From contig CAVOZC010000018.1 of the NCBI GenBank assembly GCA_963700865.1, positions 992,001 through 1,056,000 of the forward strand: a DNA stretch of 64,000 bases. The letters run 5' to 3'. The notes below the pieces were generated by a model that was not told where the DNA came from, did no database searches, and saw only the letters and a list, made by a program, of their open reading frames with translations. Source of the DNA: CAVOGJ01 sp963700865. Its GTDB lineage: Bacteria; Planctomycetota; Planctomycetia; Pirellulales; Pirellulaceae. The first letter of the stretch is position 1. Each line of letters opens with the position of its first letter. Below are positions 26,652 to 37,500 of the stretch, in pieces. The position numbers and the translations under genes were made by a program.

Positions 26652-27570
26652 ATGCTCATCGCCATCACCGGGGCTACCGGCTTTATTGGACGTTATCTGG
26701 TCCGGCAACTGACTGCCAGCGGGCACGCCTGTCGCTGCTGGAAACGCGCGACGAGCGATCTAAGCGGCTGGGACGAGCTGGCATCGCCCGTGGAGTGGAT
26801 CGACGGGCGACTGGGTGATCCGGCGGCGGCCGAGTCATTGGTGTCGGGATGCCAAGCGGTGATTCACGCGGCGCTCGATCGACCGGGCGCCGGTTTTCGA
26901 GGCGCCGAGGGGGCCGTCGTGCCGTTTGTCGAGACCAACGTGCTGGGTACGCTGCGGCTGATCGAAGCGGCTCGTGCGGCGGGCGTCGAACGGTTCGTTT
27001 TTTTCTCGACCTGCGCGGTGCACGAGAAGATTCTGGATGACCGACCGCTTGACGAGTCCCATCCGTTGTGGCCGCTGACGCACTATGGGGTCGCATAAGG
27101 CGGCCATTGAAAAGTTCGTGCACAGCTATGGCTTGGGCGAAGGCTACGCGATCTGTGCGCTCCGCCCAAGCGGCGTCTATGGACTCGATCGCCCGCTCGC
27201 GCGGAGTAAATGGTACGGGTTGGTCAAGGCGGTCGTCGCTGGCGAGCGGGTTGCCTGCGCGGGTGGCGGCAAGGAGGTGCATGCGGCCGATGTGGCCCGA
27301 GCCGCCGAATTACTGCTGACCGCCCCGGGTATCGCCGGACAGGCCTTCAGCTGCTGCGACCGGTATGTGTCTGAGTTGCAAGTGGCGGAGTTGGTGCGCG
27401 AATGGTCGGGCAGCCAGGCAGAAATTCTGGGTGAGCCAAAGTCACCTCGGCATCAAATTGAGACGGGCAAACTGCAGGGGTTGGGGATGACTTTCGGCGG
27501 CGAGCCACTGCTGCGGAAGACGATTGGCGAGCTGGTAGGGGCCATAGCCGCCGCAGAAGGGGGCCGCTAA
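26652..27570 (+). CDS. NAD-dependent epimerase/dehydratase family protein (frameshifted in this sequence)
   Basis: Joined, this gives an SDR-type enzyme of about 305 residues. The nucleotide loop is ITGATGFIGRYL at the N-terminus, VIHAALDRPG follows, and the FFSTCAVHE segment holds the catalytic Ser/Thr region. The YxxxK pair (Y-G-S-H-K) lies exactly at the break. The first frame reads PLTHYG and then stops at 27098 because of a GGGG run at 27087-27090. Removing one G gives YGSHKAAIEKFVHSYGLGEGY in the second frame. The C-terminal half has LRPSGVYGLDRP and AADVARAAELLL. The ATG at 26652 is the family start. It probably acts on nucleotide sugars or related metabolites; the exact substrate is unknown. 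Confidence 0.82.
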
Positions 27571-27579
27571 ATTATCACG

Positions 27580-27804
27580 ATGGTTCACGAACAATCTGCC
27601 AATCCGGGGCCGCCCGACTCGCCGCCACCGCGCGGCCTGACCTCCCTCTGCGACTTGTGCGAACACTGTCGCCGGATTGCATCACCCAAGGGATCGACGT
27701 TTCTGCTCTGCCAGCGTTCGCACGGGGATGAGCGGTTTGCGAAATATCCCCGACAGCCGGTGTGGCAATGCGTCGGCTTTGCCGGCGCCGATGCTGTTTC
27801 GTAG
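27580..27804 (+). CDS. Small Cys-rich conserved-type protein
   Basis: The product is 74 residues and starts 10 bases after the epimerase stop. It has CDLCEHC (about 23-29), then FLLCQRS and PVWQCVGF, so five or six Cys that could bind a metal. The second half (FLLCQRSHGDERFAKYP) looks like a folded core rather than random sequence. I do not know a named family. Its position suggests co-transcription with the epimerase gene. It could be a small zinc-binding accessory protein, which is inference. Confidence 0.55.
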   Translation: MVHEQSANPGPPDSPPPRGLTSLCDLCEHCRRIASPKGSTFLLCQRSHGDERFAKYPRQPVWQCVGFAGADAVS

Positions 27805-27923
27805 CCACCAGCGATACGGACCCCCGTGAAGGAACGCTGTCGGTGGGAGGTTGCCTTGGGCGGCCCCGGCAACGGTAAATGTCTTCTCCCTTTGTCACTT
27901 TCCTTTCTTAGGAGCTATTAACC

Positions 27924-28634
27924 ATGAGACCTTGCCTGCGCATGCTCGTTCTGACCACTGGGCTCGTCGCGATCATCATCGGCCGCGGCACTGGCGACGA
28001 AACGACGCAGCCCGGCGCTGCCGCGGCGGATGGCTGGGTATCGCTCTTCGACGGCCAGACACTACAGGGTTGGTCGGTCAAGAGTGGCTTTGCCACCTAT
28101 CGCGTCGAAGACGGCGCCATTGTCGGCAAGACGGCCAAGGACAGTCCCAATTCCTTTCTCGTGTCCGACAAGTCCTACAGTGATTTCGAATTGGAGTTCG
28201 AGGTGTTGCTGGACGACGCGCCGCTGAATTCCGGCGTGCAAATCCGGTCGGGCTTGAAGGGCGACGAGTATGGAGGCCGCGTCCATGGACCGCAGGTCGA
28301 GATTGAAGCGAGTCCGGGCCAGGCGGGCTTCATTTACGGCGAGGCGCTGGATACCGGCTGGCTTTCGCCCGAGCCGGACTCACCCGACCCGGCGGTCCAT
28401 GAGCATTCATTCTTCAAGAACGGTGAGTGGAATGCGTACCGCATCGTGGCGACGGGAGGACGGATTCAAACTTGGATCAATGGCCACGCCGTTGCCGATT
28501 TGCAGTTACCCGCCGCGGTGGCCGCGACCCACGGGGAAGGCCGGCTGGGCTTGCAGGTGCATGCCGTGGGATCGGAGGGGCCGTACCAGGTGCGGTGGCG
28601 TAAGCTTCGGCTGCGACCGCACGTGAGTCCATGA
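27924..28634 (+). CDS. DUF1080 (3-keto-disaccharide hydrolase-like) secreted protein
   Basis: The product is 236 residues with a signal peptide and AGGAG at 27910-27914 before ATG 27924. The DUF1080 fold, a concanavalin-like beta sandwich, is recognised from WVSLFDGQTLQGW, then WSVKSGFATYRVEDGAIVG, DFELEFEVLLDDAPLNSGVQIRS, the GGRVHGPQVEIE block, and GEWNAYRIVATGGRIQTWING. The tail is LGLQVHAVGSEGPYQVRWRKLRLR. Relatives are abundant in planctomycetes and some cleave 3-keto-glycosides. It is likely periplasmic or surface-exposed and involved in polysaccharide use. Substrate is unproven. Confidence 0.93.
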   Translation: MRPCLRMLVLTTGLVAIIIGRGTGDETTQPGAAAADGWVSLFDGQTLQGWSVKSGFATYRVEDGAIVGKTAKDSPNSFLVSDKSYSDFELEFEVLLDDAPLNSGVQIRSGLKGDEYGGRVHGPQVEIEASPGQAGFIYGEALDTGWLSPEPDSPDPAVHEHSFFKNGEWNAYRIVATGGRIQTWINGHAVADLQLPAAVAATHGEGRLGLQVHAVGSEGPYQVRWRKLRLRPHVSP

Positions 28635-28747
28635 GCCGAATACGAAGCCATCTCAGCCATCCGCTGCCATGACGGGCCGCACGCCGCCGGTGTTTGGCAC
28701 GAGATTTGGTGGTGCCGAACATGCCTGGCTGCAAGCCTGTCCCGGGC

Positions 28748-29597
28748 TTAGCGGTCGAACCATTTCTTGATGGTATAGACCGTGACGGCTCGGCCGGCGC
28801 GGGCGATGGAAGTCGTGAGCGGGATTTCCTTGGGACAAACGGCCACGCAGTTTTGCGCATTGCCGCAAACTTGAATGCCCCCCTCCTCTTTCAAGGCTTC
28901 GAGCCGCTCGCTGGCGATCATCTTTCCCGTGGGATGGCCGTTGAAGAGCACGGCCTGGCTGATCGCATGGGGGCCGACGAAGGCGTGGTCATAGGCGATT
29001 TGCTTCCGCTGTTCAAAGTCGGCTGGCGACTCATCTTCCCGCTGCCGCAATTCGACCTTGGTGTATTGGGGGCACGCTTCCAGACAGCACCCGCAACTCA
29101 TGCACTGGCTGAGCGGATAGGCCTGTTCCTGCTCTTCGCGGGATTGTGGGGGGCCGTCGCCCAGGTCGTAGTAGCCGTCGACCGGTACCCAGGCCTCGAC
29201 CTTTTGCAGGGCACGAAACAGACGCGATCGATCCACGCACAGATCCCGGACCACGGGGAACTTCGTCATCGGCCGCAGTTCGATCTCGTCGGGATTGTCT
29301 TCGAGCAGGCGATCGACCAGCGCCGAGCAGGCTTGCCGCACGCGGCCGTTAATCAGCATCGTGCAGGCACCGCAGATCTCTTCCAGGCAATTACAGTCCC
29401 AGGCGACGGGAGCCACGTCCGCGGCCATCGATGGTATTCGGGTTGGCGGCGATTTTTTGCAGCACGCTGATGACGTTCATGTCGGGTTCGTGCTTGACAC
29501 GATGCCGCTCCCAATAGCTGGCGGCCCCCGGCCTGTCCTGCCGGAGAATGCGCACGTCAAAATACTGGTCTTGATCTTGATGGCTGGAGGAAATCAT
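28748..29597 (-). CDS. sdhB: Succinate dehydrogenase iron-sulfur subunit (frameshifted in this sequence)
   Basis: SdhB carries the electron-transfer clusters of complex II. Joined, it is about 282 residues. The 2Fe-2S motif is DCNCLEEICGAC, and the later Cys motifs CMSCGCCLEACP and CGNAQNCVAVCP bind the 4Fe-4S and 3Fe-4S clusters. The N-terminus (QYFDVRILRQDRP to MNVISVLQKIAANPNTIDG) is in a second frame. At about 29418-29430 one extra C breaks the frame; removing it gives IDGADVAPVAWDCNC. The gene is last of sdhCAB on the minus strand. Since complex II is central to respiration, I regard the break as a sequence error. Confidence 0.9.
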
Positions 29598-29663
29598 AGG
29601 ATTTTGCAGGTTGGGAATATCGGTGTTGGAAATGGATCGTAAGTCAGTTGGCGGGAGAAAGGG

Positions 29664-31660
29664 TTAGACGGTCGCTTTTTCCGGCCGTCCCGCCGCGGCG
29701 ACACCATTCGTGGGGGCGAATTTGCGTTTCCAGACGTCTTCGATCACCTCGGCGCCGACCAGTCCATACAATCGCGGTCGCGGCGGAATGAGGCTGACAT
29801 CCACATCTTCATAGGTTATTTCGGGCTCGTTGTCTTCACCCAGGCTGGCGACCGATGTCTTGAGGAACCGGTCGTTATTTTCCACGAATTTCTCACACCA
29901 GGCCTCGGCCAGCCGCATGCGTTCGCCCGGATTGTCGTGTTCGACGCCCGGCATTTCGAATTCCGGTTTGTAGTGGGCTCCTCGGCATTCGTCTCGCAGC
30001 AGAGCGCCCTTCAAGATGGCCTTGGCAATGGGGAACATGTCCTGCAGCGCCTTCGTGAAGACAACGTTCTGGTTGGTCCAGCTGCCGGTATCGGAGAGAG
30101 AACTGCGTTCCGCCCGTTCCTCCAGTTCCGAGACGGTCTCATAGGCTTGCCGTAGCCGCCCGTTCTCGCGGACCACGGTGGCCGCCTTGGTCATCACATC
30201 TCCCAGCTCCTGATGAATCAGATAGGGATTCTCTTTGCCACTGGGGCGATTCAGCAAGCGATCATGGGCCGCCTGATGGACCTGCCGGGCATTTGCGAAT
30301 AGCGCCGCGGGCTGTTCACTCGCCAAACCACCACGGAGGGACTTGATCCAATTCTGCAACCCGGGGGCCACGAATAGTCCGGTAAAGATGCAGCTGAGCA
30401 ACGAGTTGGCGCCCAGCCGATTGGCGCCGTGATACTGATAGTCACATTCTCCAATCGCGTACAAACCGGGCACATTCGTGACGTGATTGCGGGGCGAGCC
30501 GGGTTGCAGGCCACCCGCGCTGTTCCGTTCGTAATCGGCCCACAGGCCGCCCATGGAATAGTGCACCGCCGGGAAGATTTTCATGGGGACATCTCGCGGA
30601 TCGACTCCCTGGAATTTCTCGTAGATTTCCAGAATGCCGCCCAGCTTGCGGTCCAGCTCACTTCGTTCGATATGCGTCAGATCGAGATAAACGCACTGCC
30701 GATCGGCTTCGACGCTCAGCCCCTCATTCACGCAGACATTGAAAATTTCACGAGTCGCGATGTCGCGCGGCACGAGGTTGCCATACGTGGGATAGCGTTC
30801 TTCCAGAAAATAGTATCGTTCGCTTTCCGGGATCTCAGTCGCTGGCCTGGGGTCGTGGGGCGTTCGGGGTACCCATACCCGCCCCCCTTCTCCGCGCGCC
30901 GATTCGCTCATCAGTCGCAGTTTGTCCGCGCCCGGAATGGCGGTCGGATGCACCTGGATGAACTCGCCGTTGGCATAATAAACGCCGGCTTGATAGCAGC
31001 GGCTGACCGCGCTGCCGGTACAAGCCATCGACATGGTCGAGCGACCGTAAATCAATCCGCAACCGCCGGAGGCCACGACGACCGCATCGGCTACGAAAGA
31101 GCGAATCTCCATCGTGTGCAGGTCCTGGCCGACGGCAGCCGCGACAGAATCCCTTCCTCATCAATGATCGGACCCAAAAAATCCCAGAACTCGTACTTCT
31201 TGACGGTTCCCTGGACTTCCCAGCGCCGGACCTGTTCGTCGAGCGCATAGAGCAGTTGCTGACCAGTCGTCGCACCCGCGAAAGCTGTTCGCTTGTAGAG
31301 GGTACCGCCGAAGCGGCGACGATCGACAAACCCTTCTTGCGTGCGATTGAACGTGACGCCCAGCCGAGCCATCAGGTCGATAATTTTCGGAGCCCATTCG
31401 GCCATTTCATGGACGGGCGGCTGGTGCTGTAAAAAGTCACCGCCGTAGACAGTGTCGTCCAAGTGCTTCCACTCGGTATCTCCCAATTGGCGGGTCTGAT
31501 CGTTGACGCTGTTGATTCCGCCTTGGGCACATACGCTGTGCGATCGCTTCACCGGCGTGAGACTCATCAGGTCGACGTCGATCCCCAACTCGGCCAGCTT
31601 CATCGAGGCCGCCAAGCCCGCCAGTCCGCCTCCGACCACTAACACCCTGGGGCTTGCCAT
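29664..31660 (-). CDS. sdhA: Succinate dehydrogenase flavoprotein subunit (frameshifted in this sequence)
   Basis: SdhA oxidises succinate to fumarate using covalent FAD. Joined, it is about 665 residues. It opens with MASPRVLVVGGGLAGLAASM, the FAD-binding loop. KRSHSVCAQGGIN contains the His that binds FAD covalently. Later blocks are HPTAIPG, RGEGGRVW and the arginine-containing GANRLGANSLLSC. The frame breaks at about 31136-31146 between GPIIDEEGILSR and AAVGQDLHTMEIRSF, as if one base were missing. The start is ATG 31660, upstream of which the open frame is not SdhA-like. It lies between sdhC and sdhB on the minus strand. Confidence 0.92.
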
Positions 31661-31794
31661 AGCTCGTCTCTCAATTCGTATCTGAAGGTTAGTCGTTTCA
31701 ATGGTGAGGACCCGTTCGCGTTTCGCATCCCCATCGAGGTCTCGTCCGGCAGCGTCGCGGACGCGCCTCGTCCGCTCATTTGTTCCGCGCGGCC

Positions 31795-32634
31795 CTAGTG
31801 CTCGCCGTTCGCCGTCGTTTCGCGCGAGGCAGTCTGCGGTGTCCCCTCCTTCGTCTCGTGTGAACGCTTGTGTTCGTCCGGCGTAAGTGATCCCGCCGCC
31901 ACACGAGCTTCGTACATCCGATCCTCGATCTGCTTGGCGGCTTCCACATTGACATCCCGCATGCCGACCAAGGCACTCAACCCGACGAAGGCCAAGCCGA
32001 TTCCAAAAGCCAGGCATGCCCAATCGGCGCGACGCTGTGCCGCCGGACTGGTCCAAACGCCCCACGTAATGCCCATCGTCCACAGCCCATTGGCAAGGTG
32101 ATAGACGCAAGCCAGGATGCCGACCGCATAGGCGATCTGCACGATCAAGCTTGCTTGAATGGCAGCGCCCGCGGACGAGGCTGCGTTGTAGGGTCGAAAC
32201 TGGGCACCGCCGATCTTATCGACATTCTGCACCCAGCTCTCGGCGTGAATCCAGCCATGCATGTGAAAGACATGCCACATGATGAACACAAAGGCGATCA
32301 TTCCCGAGACGCGCTGTAACGTGTAGCGAATGTTCGACGAATAAGAGTAGGTCCCACTATTGGTCTGGCCCGTGCGGATGATCACGAAACCGAAGATGGC
32401 ATGAAATAACAGCGGCAGGAAAATAAAGCCCCATTCCACCACGGGGAGCAGCTTTCCCAGGCTGTGAATGGTGAAGACCTTATCCTGGAATGCCTGCGGA
32501 CTATCCAAGATCGTGGCATTCGTGATCAGGTGGATGCACATGTACGCGCCCACCGGAATTAAACCGCTGAGCGAATGCAGTCGCCGTAGCAGAAACTCGT
32601 TGCGACCCCAAAACGACGTAGTAGTCTCAGTCAC
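31795..32634 (-). CDS. sdhC: Succinate dehydrogenase cytochrome b558 subunit
   Basis: The product is 279 residues and is the single membrane anchor subunit of the b558 type, which carries heme b and passes electrons to quinone. About five membrane helices are visible, with conserved His residues in LLRRLHSLSGL, CIHLITN, FLPLLFHAIFG, FIMWHVFHMHGW and ACVYHLANGLW. The C-terminus is a hydrophilic tail rich in Glu, Lys and Thr. No sdhD is present, as expected for this type. It heads sdhCAB. A gap of 134 bases separates it from sdhA. Confidence 0.93.
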   Translation of the reverse strand: MTETTTSFWGRNEFLLRRLHSLSGLIPVGAYMCIHLITNATILDSPQAFQDKVFTIHSLGKLLPVVEWGFIFLPLLFHAIFGFVIIRTGQTNSGTYSYSSNIRYTLQRVSGMIAFVFIMWHVFHMHGWIHAESWVQNVDKIGGAQFRPYNAASSAGAAIQASLIVQIAYAVGILACVYHLANGLWTMGITWGVWTSPAAQRRADWACLAFGIGLAFVGLSALVGMRDVNVEAAKQIEDRMYEARVAAGSLTPDEHKRSHETKEGTPQTASRETTANGEH

Positions 32635-33174
32635 GTTTGCCCTCGAAACGACCCGCCGCGCAAGGGCGGTCAGGATGGTGGAAATGTACCGTGAAATGTT
32701 CGTTCAGTATAGATTTAGCCACATCATGAGCAAGCCGGTGTGCGGCGGCCCTGCCTCCCGCCATCGTCACCCCTGGGAGAGGTCTCGATCCGGCACGCCG
32801 TCTGCCGGTCAGTCACGCATCGTCGTGCCGCGCTGCCGGCCCGCGACATGGCGTCGATCCGGTGTCGTCACCGGAACGCCATCGCCGGAGTGCCAGATGC
32901 CCGATTGACGGTCGCGTCCTGGTCTGGCTGCCAAGTTGACGGAATGGAGGCGTTGCTGGCCGCTTTTTGCGTCCGGCGGTTCCCAGGACCCACTTTCTGT
33001 CGACCGATCGGTAACGCAAAAACAGCCTCAAAACTCGGGATTTATCGCCCTCTGACAAATTGACAGCCCACTTCTGCGAGAAACTGGCATTGAAATTGCA
33101 TCCCTCTAGCCACTATGAGCCATAGTTTAGAGTCGTCTTGGGATTTTGGCCCCTTCGACGCACTCCGTTCCACG
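32635..33174. promoter_or_regulatory. Divergent region between sdhC and the response regulator
   Basis: About 540 bases carry the promoters for sdhCAB and the receiver gene. The only clear site is a sigma-54-type element near the right end, listed separately. Open frames here are not protein-like. I see no terminator or repeat. Confidence 0.4.
33084..33100 (+). promoter_or_regulatory. Sigma-54-type promoter (-24/-12) candidate
   Basis: CTGGCATTGAAATTGCA fits the sigma-54 consensus YTGGCAC-N5-TTGCW. The invariant GG (33086-33087) and GC (33098-33099) are exactly ten bases apart. Transcription would start near 33110, upstream of the receiver gene. No enhancer-binding site was identified. Confidence 0.55.
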
Positions 33175-33573
33175 ATGCCTCCGACCATGATCGAACGACC
33201 TCAGCTACTCATCGCCGACGACGATCGCGATTTTCGCGAAACGCTGCAAGATCTGTTTCGCGGGCGGGGCTATCAGACATTGCTGGCCGCCAACGGGGAG
33301 GAGGCGGTCCGCATCGTCAATGAGCAGGAGGTCCACGTGGTATTGATGGATTTTCAGATGCCGCGGTTGACAGGCATCGAGACGGTACGGCGGATGAGGG
33401 CCCAGAACGATCGATTGCCCTGTATTTTAATCTCCGGGGCCGTAAATGATGAGGTGCTGGCGCAAGCCGAAGAAGTGGCGATCTTCCACGTGCTGCAAAA
33501 GCCGGTGAGCATCAGCGAGATCCGCGGTTCAGTCCGCGATGCACTCCGCCAGGTGTACGGCTGGACGGCATAG
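33175..33573 (+). CDS. Stand-alone response regulator receiver protein
   Basis: The product is 132 residues from ATG 33175; ATG 33187 and 33115 are alternatives. If the sigma-54-type promoter is real, its start site near 33110 makes 33115 too close. The single receiver domain shows the acidic pair in LLIADDDRDFR, the phospho-acceptor Asp in VVLMDFQMPRLTG, a Ser/Thr in ILISGA and the Lys in HVLQKPVS. There is no output domain, so it acts like CheY or a phosphorelay shuttle. No kinase is adjacent. Its partner is unknown. Confidence 0.88.
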   Translation: MPPTMIERPQLLIADDDRDFRETLQDLFRGRGYQTLLAANGEEAVRIVNEQEVHVVLMDFQMPRLTGIETVRRMRAQNDRLPCILISGAVNDEVLAQAEEVAIFHVLQKPVSISEIRGSVRDALRQVYGWTA

Positions 33574-33615
33574 TCGTCCTGACGAGTGTGACGAAATGTC
33601 GCACCGCTTGTTCGT

Positions 33616-33728
33616 CGCCAGGGTTTGGTTGTCCCCCATCGGTAGCCGAAATCGCCAGACGTTGGACGTTCGACGCGCCGACCGGCAGCGTTCGATATTT
33701 TCCAAGTTAAGGACGGTGGCAGGATGCC
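33616..33728. repeat. Dispersed repeat, copy A
   Basis: This copy starts with GCCAGGGTTTGG, then GGTAGCCGAAATCGCCAGAC, and ends with GGACGGTGGCAGGATGCC at about 33711-33728. It lies between the receiver gene and ferritin. Copies B and C in this window share the GGTAGCCGA..TCGCC core; copy B also shares the last block. Confidence 0.75.
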
Positions 33729-33779
33729 TCAGTCACGATCTTGGGCTGCGCGGGACAGGCATGCTGCCCGTCAGGCGGC

Positions 33780-34298
33780 TCAGTTTTCGCTGGCCGGTGC
33801 CTTTTCTTCCGGCACCCGCTCACCCAATTCGCGGTCGAGATCAAGCATGGCGGAAGGATCGTCCTTAATCATTTGAAATTTGGCGACAATTTCCCGCGCT
33901 GCCTTCTCCTCTTCCACCTGCTCGGTGATAAACCATTGCAGTTCGACGAGTGCCGCAAAGGCACGTTCGTTATGTGCCAGCTCGTACAGGTCATCGATCG
34001 ACTTGCTGACCGCCATCTCCTGCTCGAGCGATCGCGAAAATACATGCGGGATGCTTTCAAATTCCGCGAACGGAGCGCGAATGGGTTTCAGGACGACCTC
34101 GCAATTGCGATCCAACATAAATGCGCGTAAACGCATCGCATGATGATTCTCTTCCTGACTTTGCAGCAGCATCCAGTGCGCGCAGCCGGGAAAATTCCGC
34201 AAGGCACAGTAGGAAGACATGGCCAGGTAGGAGTAGGACGATTCAAACTCCATATTGATCTGATTGTTGATCGCGTCTTGAACCGATTGATTGAGCAT
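33780..34298 (-). CDS. ftnA: Ferritin
   Basis: Ferritins form 24-subunit shells that oxidise and store iron. The 172-residue product has the four-helix arrangement with ferroxidase ligands: Glu in NMEFESSYSYLAMS, the EENHHAMRLRAFM block, and Glu/Gln in the third and fourth helices (SLEQEMAVSK, ELQWFITEQVEEE). The length and opening match bacterial non-heme ferritins rather than bacterioferritin. It is monocistronic between other genes. I see no obvious Fur box in its upstream region (34299-34400). Confidence 0.95.
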   Translation of the reverse strand: MLNQSVQDAINNQINMEFESSYSYLAMSSYCALRNFPGCAHWMLLQSQEENHHAMRLRAFMLDRNCEVVLKPIRAPFAEFESIPHVFSRSLEQEMAVSKSIDDLYELAHNERAFAALVELQWFITEQVEEEKAAREIVAKFQMIKDDPSAMLDLDRELGERVPEEKAPASEN

Positions 34299-34398
34299 CT
34301 GAAATCCTTCGTGGCAGCGGGGGAAGATTCTTGCTGTTTTTGAGAAAGAGAAACGTGTCGAGAATCAAGTCCGAGGTTTAGGGTTGGTTAAAGTCGCG

Positions 34399-34416
34399 GC
34401 GGCGGGTTCCCGCCGC
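34399..34416. terminator. GC-rich hairpin downstream of the RND operon
   Basis: GCGGCGGG-TT-CCCGCCGC is an 8-bp inverted repeat about 170 bases past the stop of the RND gene on the minus strand. There is no U run after it, so it could instead be Rho-linked or simply structural. Confidence 0.3.
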
Positions 34417-34585
34417 AGTCGACTGGGGCAAGGTGCGTCCGCCCCGCTCGGTGCATCCGAAAATCGAAACCCGACCAAGACCCATCGAGCCGGCCGCGGC
34501 CGCTCGCGGGTCTATCCTATCGCGTTTTGATCATTCGCACAGCGCCGGGACGGCGAACCAAGCCGCAGGTCGGGCCCGGCCCCGC

Positions 34586-37500
34586 TCAGCTGACTTTCTT
34601 CAGTGGCTCGGTAGCCGGCACGGACGAGGCGATTTCGGCGAGCGTGCCGTCCACGCCCCACATCCAGCCCGCGACCTGCCGCTTGGCATCGAGCAGCAGG
34701 CTGAAGAGGGTGGGCACGAGCAACAACGTAAAGACCGTCGAAACGAGCAAGCCACCGAGCACGACACTGCCGAGTCCCCGATAGAGCTCGCTGCCAGCTC
34801 CTGGGAACAATACCAACGGCATGAGCCCCAGCACAGTGGTTAGCGTGGTCATGAAAATCGGCCGAATGCGTGTACGGACGCTTTCCAGAATCGCGGCGCA
34901 CGGTGACATGCCATCTTCCCGCATGTGGTTCAAAGACTGGTGAACGATCAGAATGGGATTGTTGACGACGGTTCCGATCAGGATGACGAATCCCAGCATG
35001 GTTAGCACGTCCAGTTGCTGCGGGATCTGGCCGGTCAGTCCCAGATAAACGTTGAGCAGATTCAGGCCCAGGATGCCCCCCACGGCTCCCAGCGGCACGG
35101 TGCAGATAATGACGAGCGGGTAGAGCCACGATTCAAACAGGGCGGCCATCAGCAGGTAAGTGATCAATACGACGAGCACAAACTGGCTGGTCAGGACGCT
35201 CAACATGCTTTCGAAATCCCAGGCGTTCCATTTGCCGAAGAAGGTGGCTTGCATCTTGCTCAGTTTGTCAGCCGTGCCAGCCAAGGTCATTTGATAGCCG
35301 CCTTTCAGCTGGCCACTCTGCACCAGAGGACGGACGATCTCATCCCGGATGCGGATCATGGCGTCCTCGAGTGCCATGTCCTGGGGTGGCGACACCTCGA
35401 TCGTAATGGCTCGCACCCGTTCGCGATGGTTGACTTGTTCCGGACCGCTGGACATATCGACTTGTGCGAGCGCCGAGAGGGGGACCAACTGGCCGCTGGG
35501 AGTCGCAACGGGGAGCGCTTCAATCTCCTGCGTCGTGTCGGCAAAGCGTTCCTCGCCCATGATCGTCAAGTCGACCTTTTTCCCATCGAGGTAATAGTCG
35601 CCCGCATAGGCCCCATCGATCAGTGTGTTGGCGGTGAAGCCCAGGTCGCGGCTGGTCACTCCCATTTCCGCCGCCTGCACCAGCTTGGGGACGATTTGCA
35701 TTTCTGGCGTCGACAAATCGAGGCTGGGGATCGGTCGGGCCTGGGCCGTGGGCATCATCTGCATGACTTGACCGAGCGTTTGGCGACCGAGGCCGACGAG
35801 CTTCTCCAATTCCGGCCCGGTGATCTCGATCTCAATCGTGCGGCCCGCGGTCAGCCCCTGCTCGAACAGACTCGACTGCTTCGCCACGGCAAACGTTCCT
35901 GGTAATTTCGATCCGACGCGTTGAATGAGCGGTACCAACTCGCCAGCTCGTTGGGGATCCTTAGCCCGGATACCCATAAAGACCTGTCGTCCGCGAGCCA
36001 CGAAGAAGAAATCGTCGATGATCGGAAAGTCGAGCGGTGCGGCTTGCGGATCGTTATCATCGACATCCCAATAGGGACGCAGTTCGGATTCGACGGTTTC
36101 GCCCAGCGATGTGAGTTGATCCAGGTTATACCCGGGGGGAGGCAGCAGGATACCGAAGACCAGGTTCCGATTTCCGGCCGGCAGGTACTCGACCTTGGGC
36201 CACAGGGACCAAGTCACGCCGAGCGAGAGTCCCGCCAGGACCGCCACGACCGACACGCGCCTGAGCGTGCTCCGCTGCGTCCAGTCGTTGGCGGCCACGA
36301 CAGCTTGTACGAATTGCCCCGCGAGTCGCTGCAATGTGCGGGGCAACACCTGTAAAAACCCGTCGACCGAGTGTTCCTGGTCCGCAGCGGCGACCCGTTG
36401 TGCGGCCTCTCGCCGCCAGCCCAACGGCAAGGCCGACCAGGCCTTGCGACCCCGCCCGCCGCGCTGTCGACGGGACGCGGCCTTCGCGGAACAGTCGCGA
36501 TGCGGCCGTGGGGATGATGGTCATCGATACTACCAGGGACAGTGCCACCGCAGCGCTGATCGCGAGGGCAATATCGCGGAACAGTTGTCCGGCCTCTTCC
36601 TGCACGAAGACCACGGGCAGAAACACGGCCACCGTGGTGATCGTCGAGGCGGCGACCGCCCCCCAGACCTCCTGGGTCCCGCGGACGGCGGCGGTCAGGG
36701 CGTCTTCGCCCAATTTGTGGCGGCGGTAAATGTTTTCCAACACGACCACCGCGTTGTCGACGAGCATGCCGACCGCGAAGGCCAGCCCCGCCAGACTGAT
36801 CACGTTCAGCGACCGGCCCAACACGCCCAGCACGAGGAACGAGGCGATGAGGCTGGTGGGAATGGCCAGAGCCACGACAAGCGCCCCGCGGGCATACGAA
36901 AATCCGGCCGCCAGGATGATGGCAATGCAGACGATGAAGAAGAGGGGCGAAATATAGGCCGCGGCCAGCGCCGCCGCGACGATGAAGGGGACGGTCAGCA
37001 GTGTCCGCGTCCCCAGGTGCAGGAACAGCATCAGCACAATCATCGTCAGCGCGCCGCCGATGAAGATGTTTTGTTGCACGAGCGTAATTGACGAGTCGAT
37101 GTACTCGGTTTCGTCGTACACCTGCATCAGCTGCAGGCCGCGCGCTTGCAAGACATCTTCGTTGATCTCAACGGTCTTGGCCCGCAAGCCGTCCATCACA
37201 TCGAGCACATTCGCTCCGGTTTCACGCAGACAATTGATGGCGATACTCGAATCTCCAAACCGCCGCACCAGGCCGTCAGGTTTCTTGTAACCCAGCCGCA
37301 CTTCCGCCACGTCGCGAATGTAGACCGGCGCGCCATTGTTGACTGCCAGTAACTGGTCTTCGACCTGTGAGGCGCTGCGGAACTGGCCTTTGGCTCGTAC
37401 GACCCAGCGGCGCTTCCCTTCCCAAAAGTCACCTGCGGAGGTGTCGGCATTCTGTTCTTGGAGCACCCGCCGAACGTCGGCCAGCGTCAACCGCCTGGCA

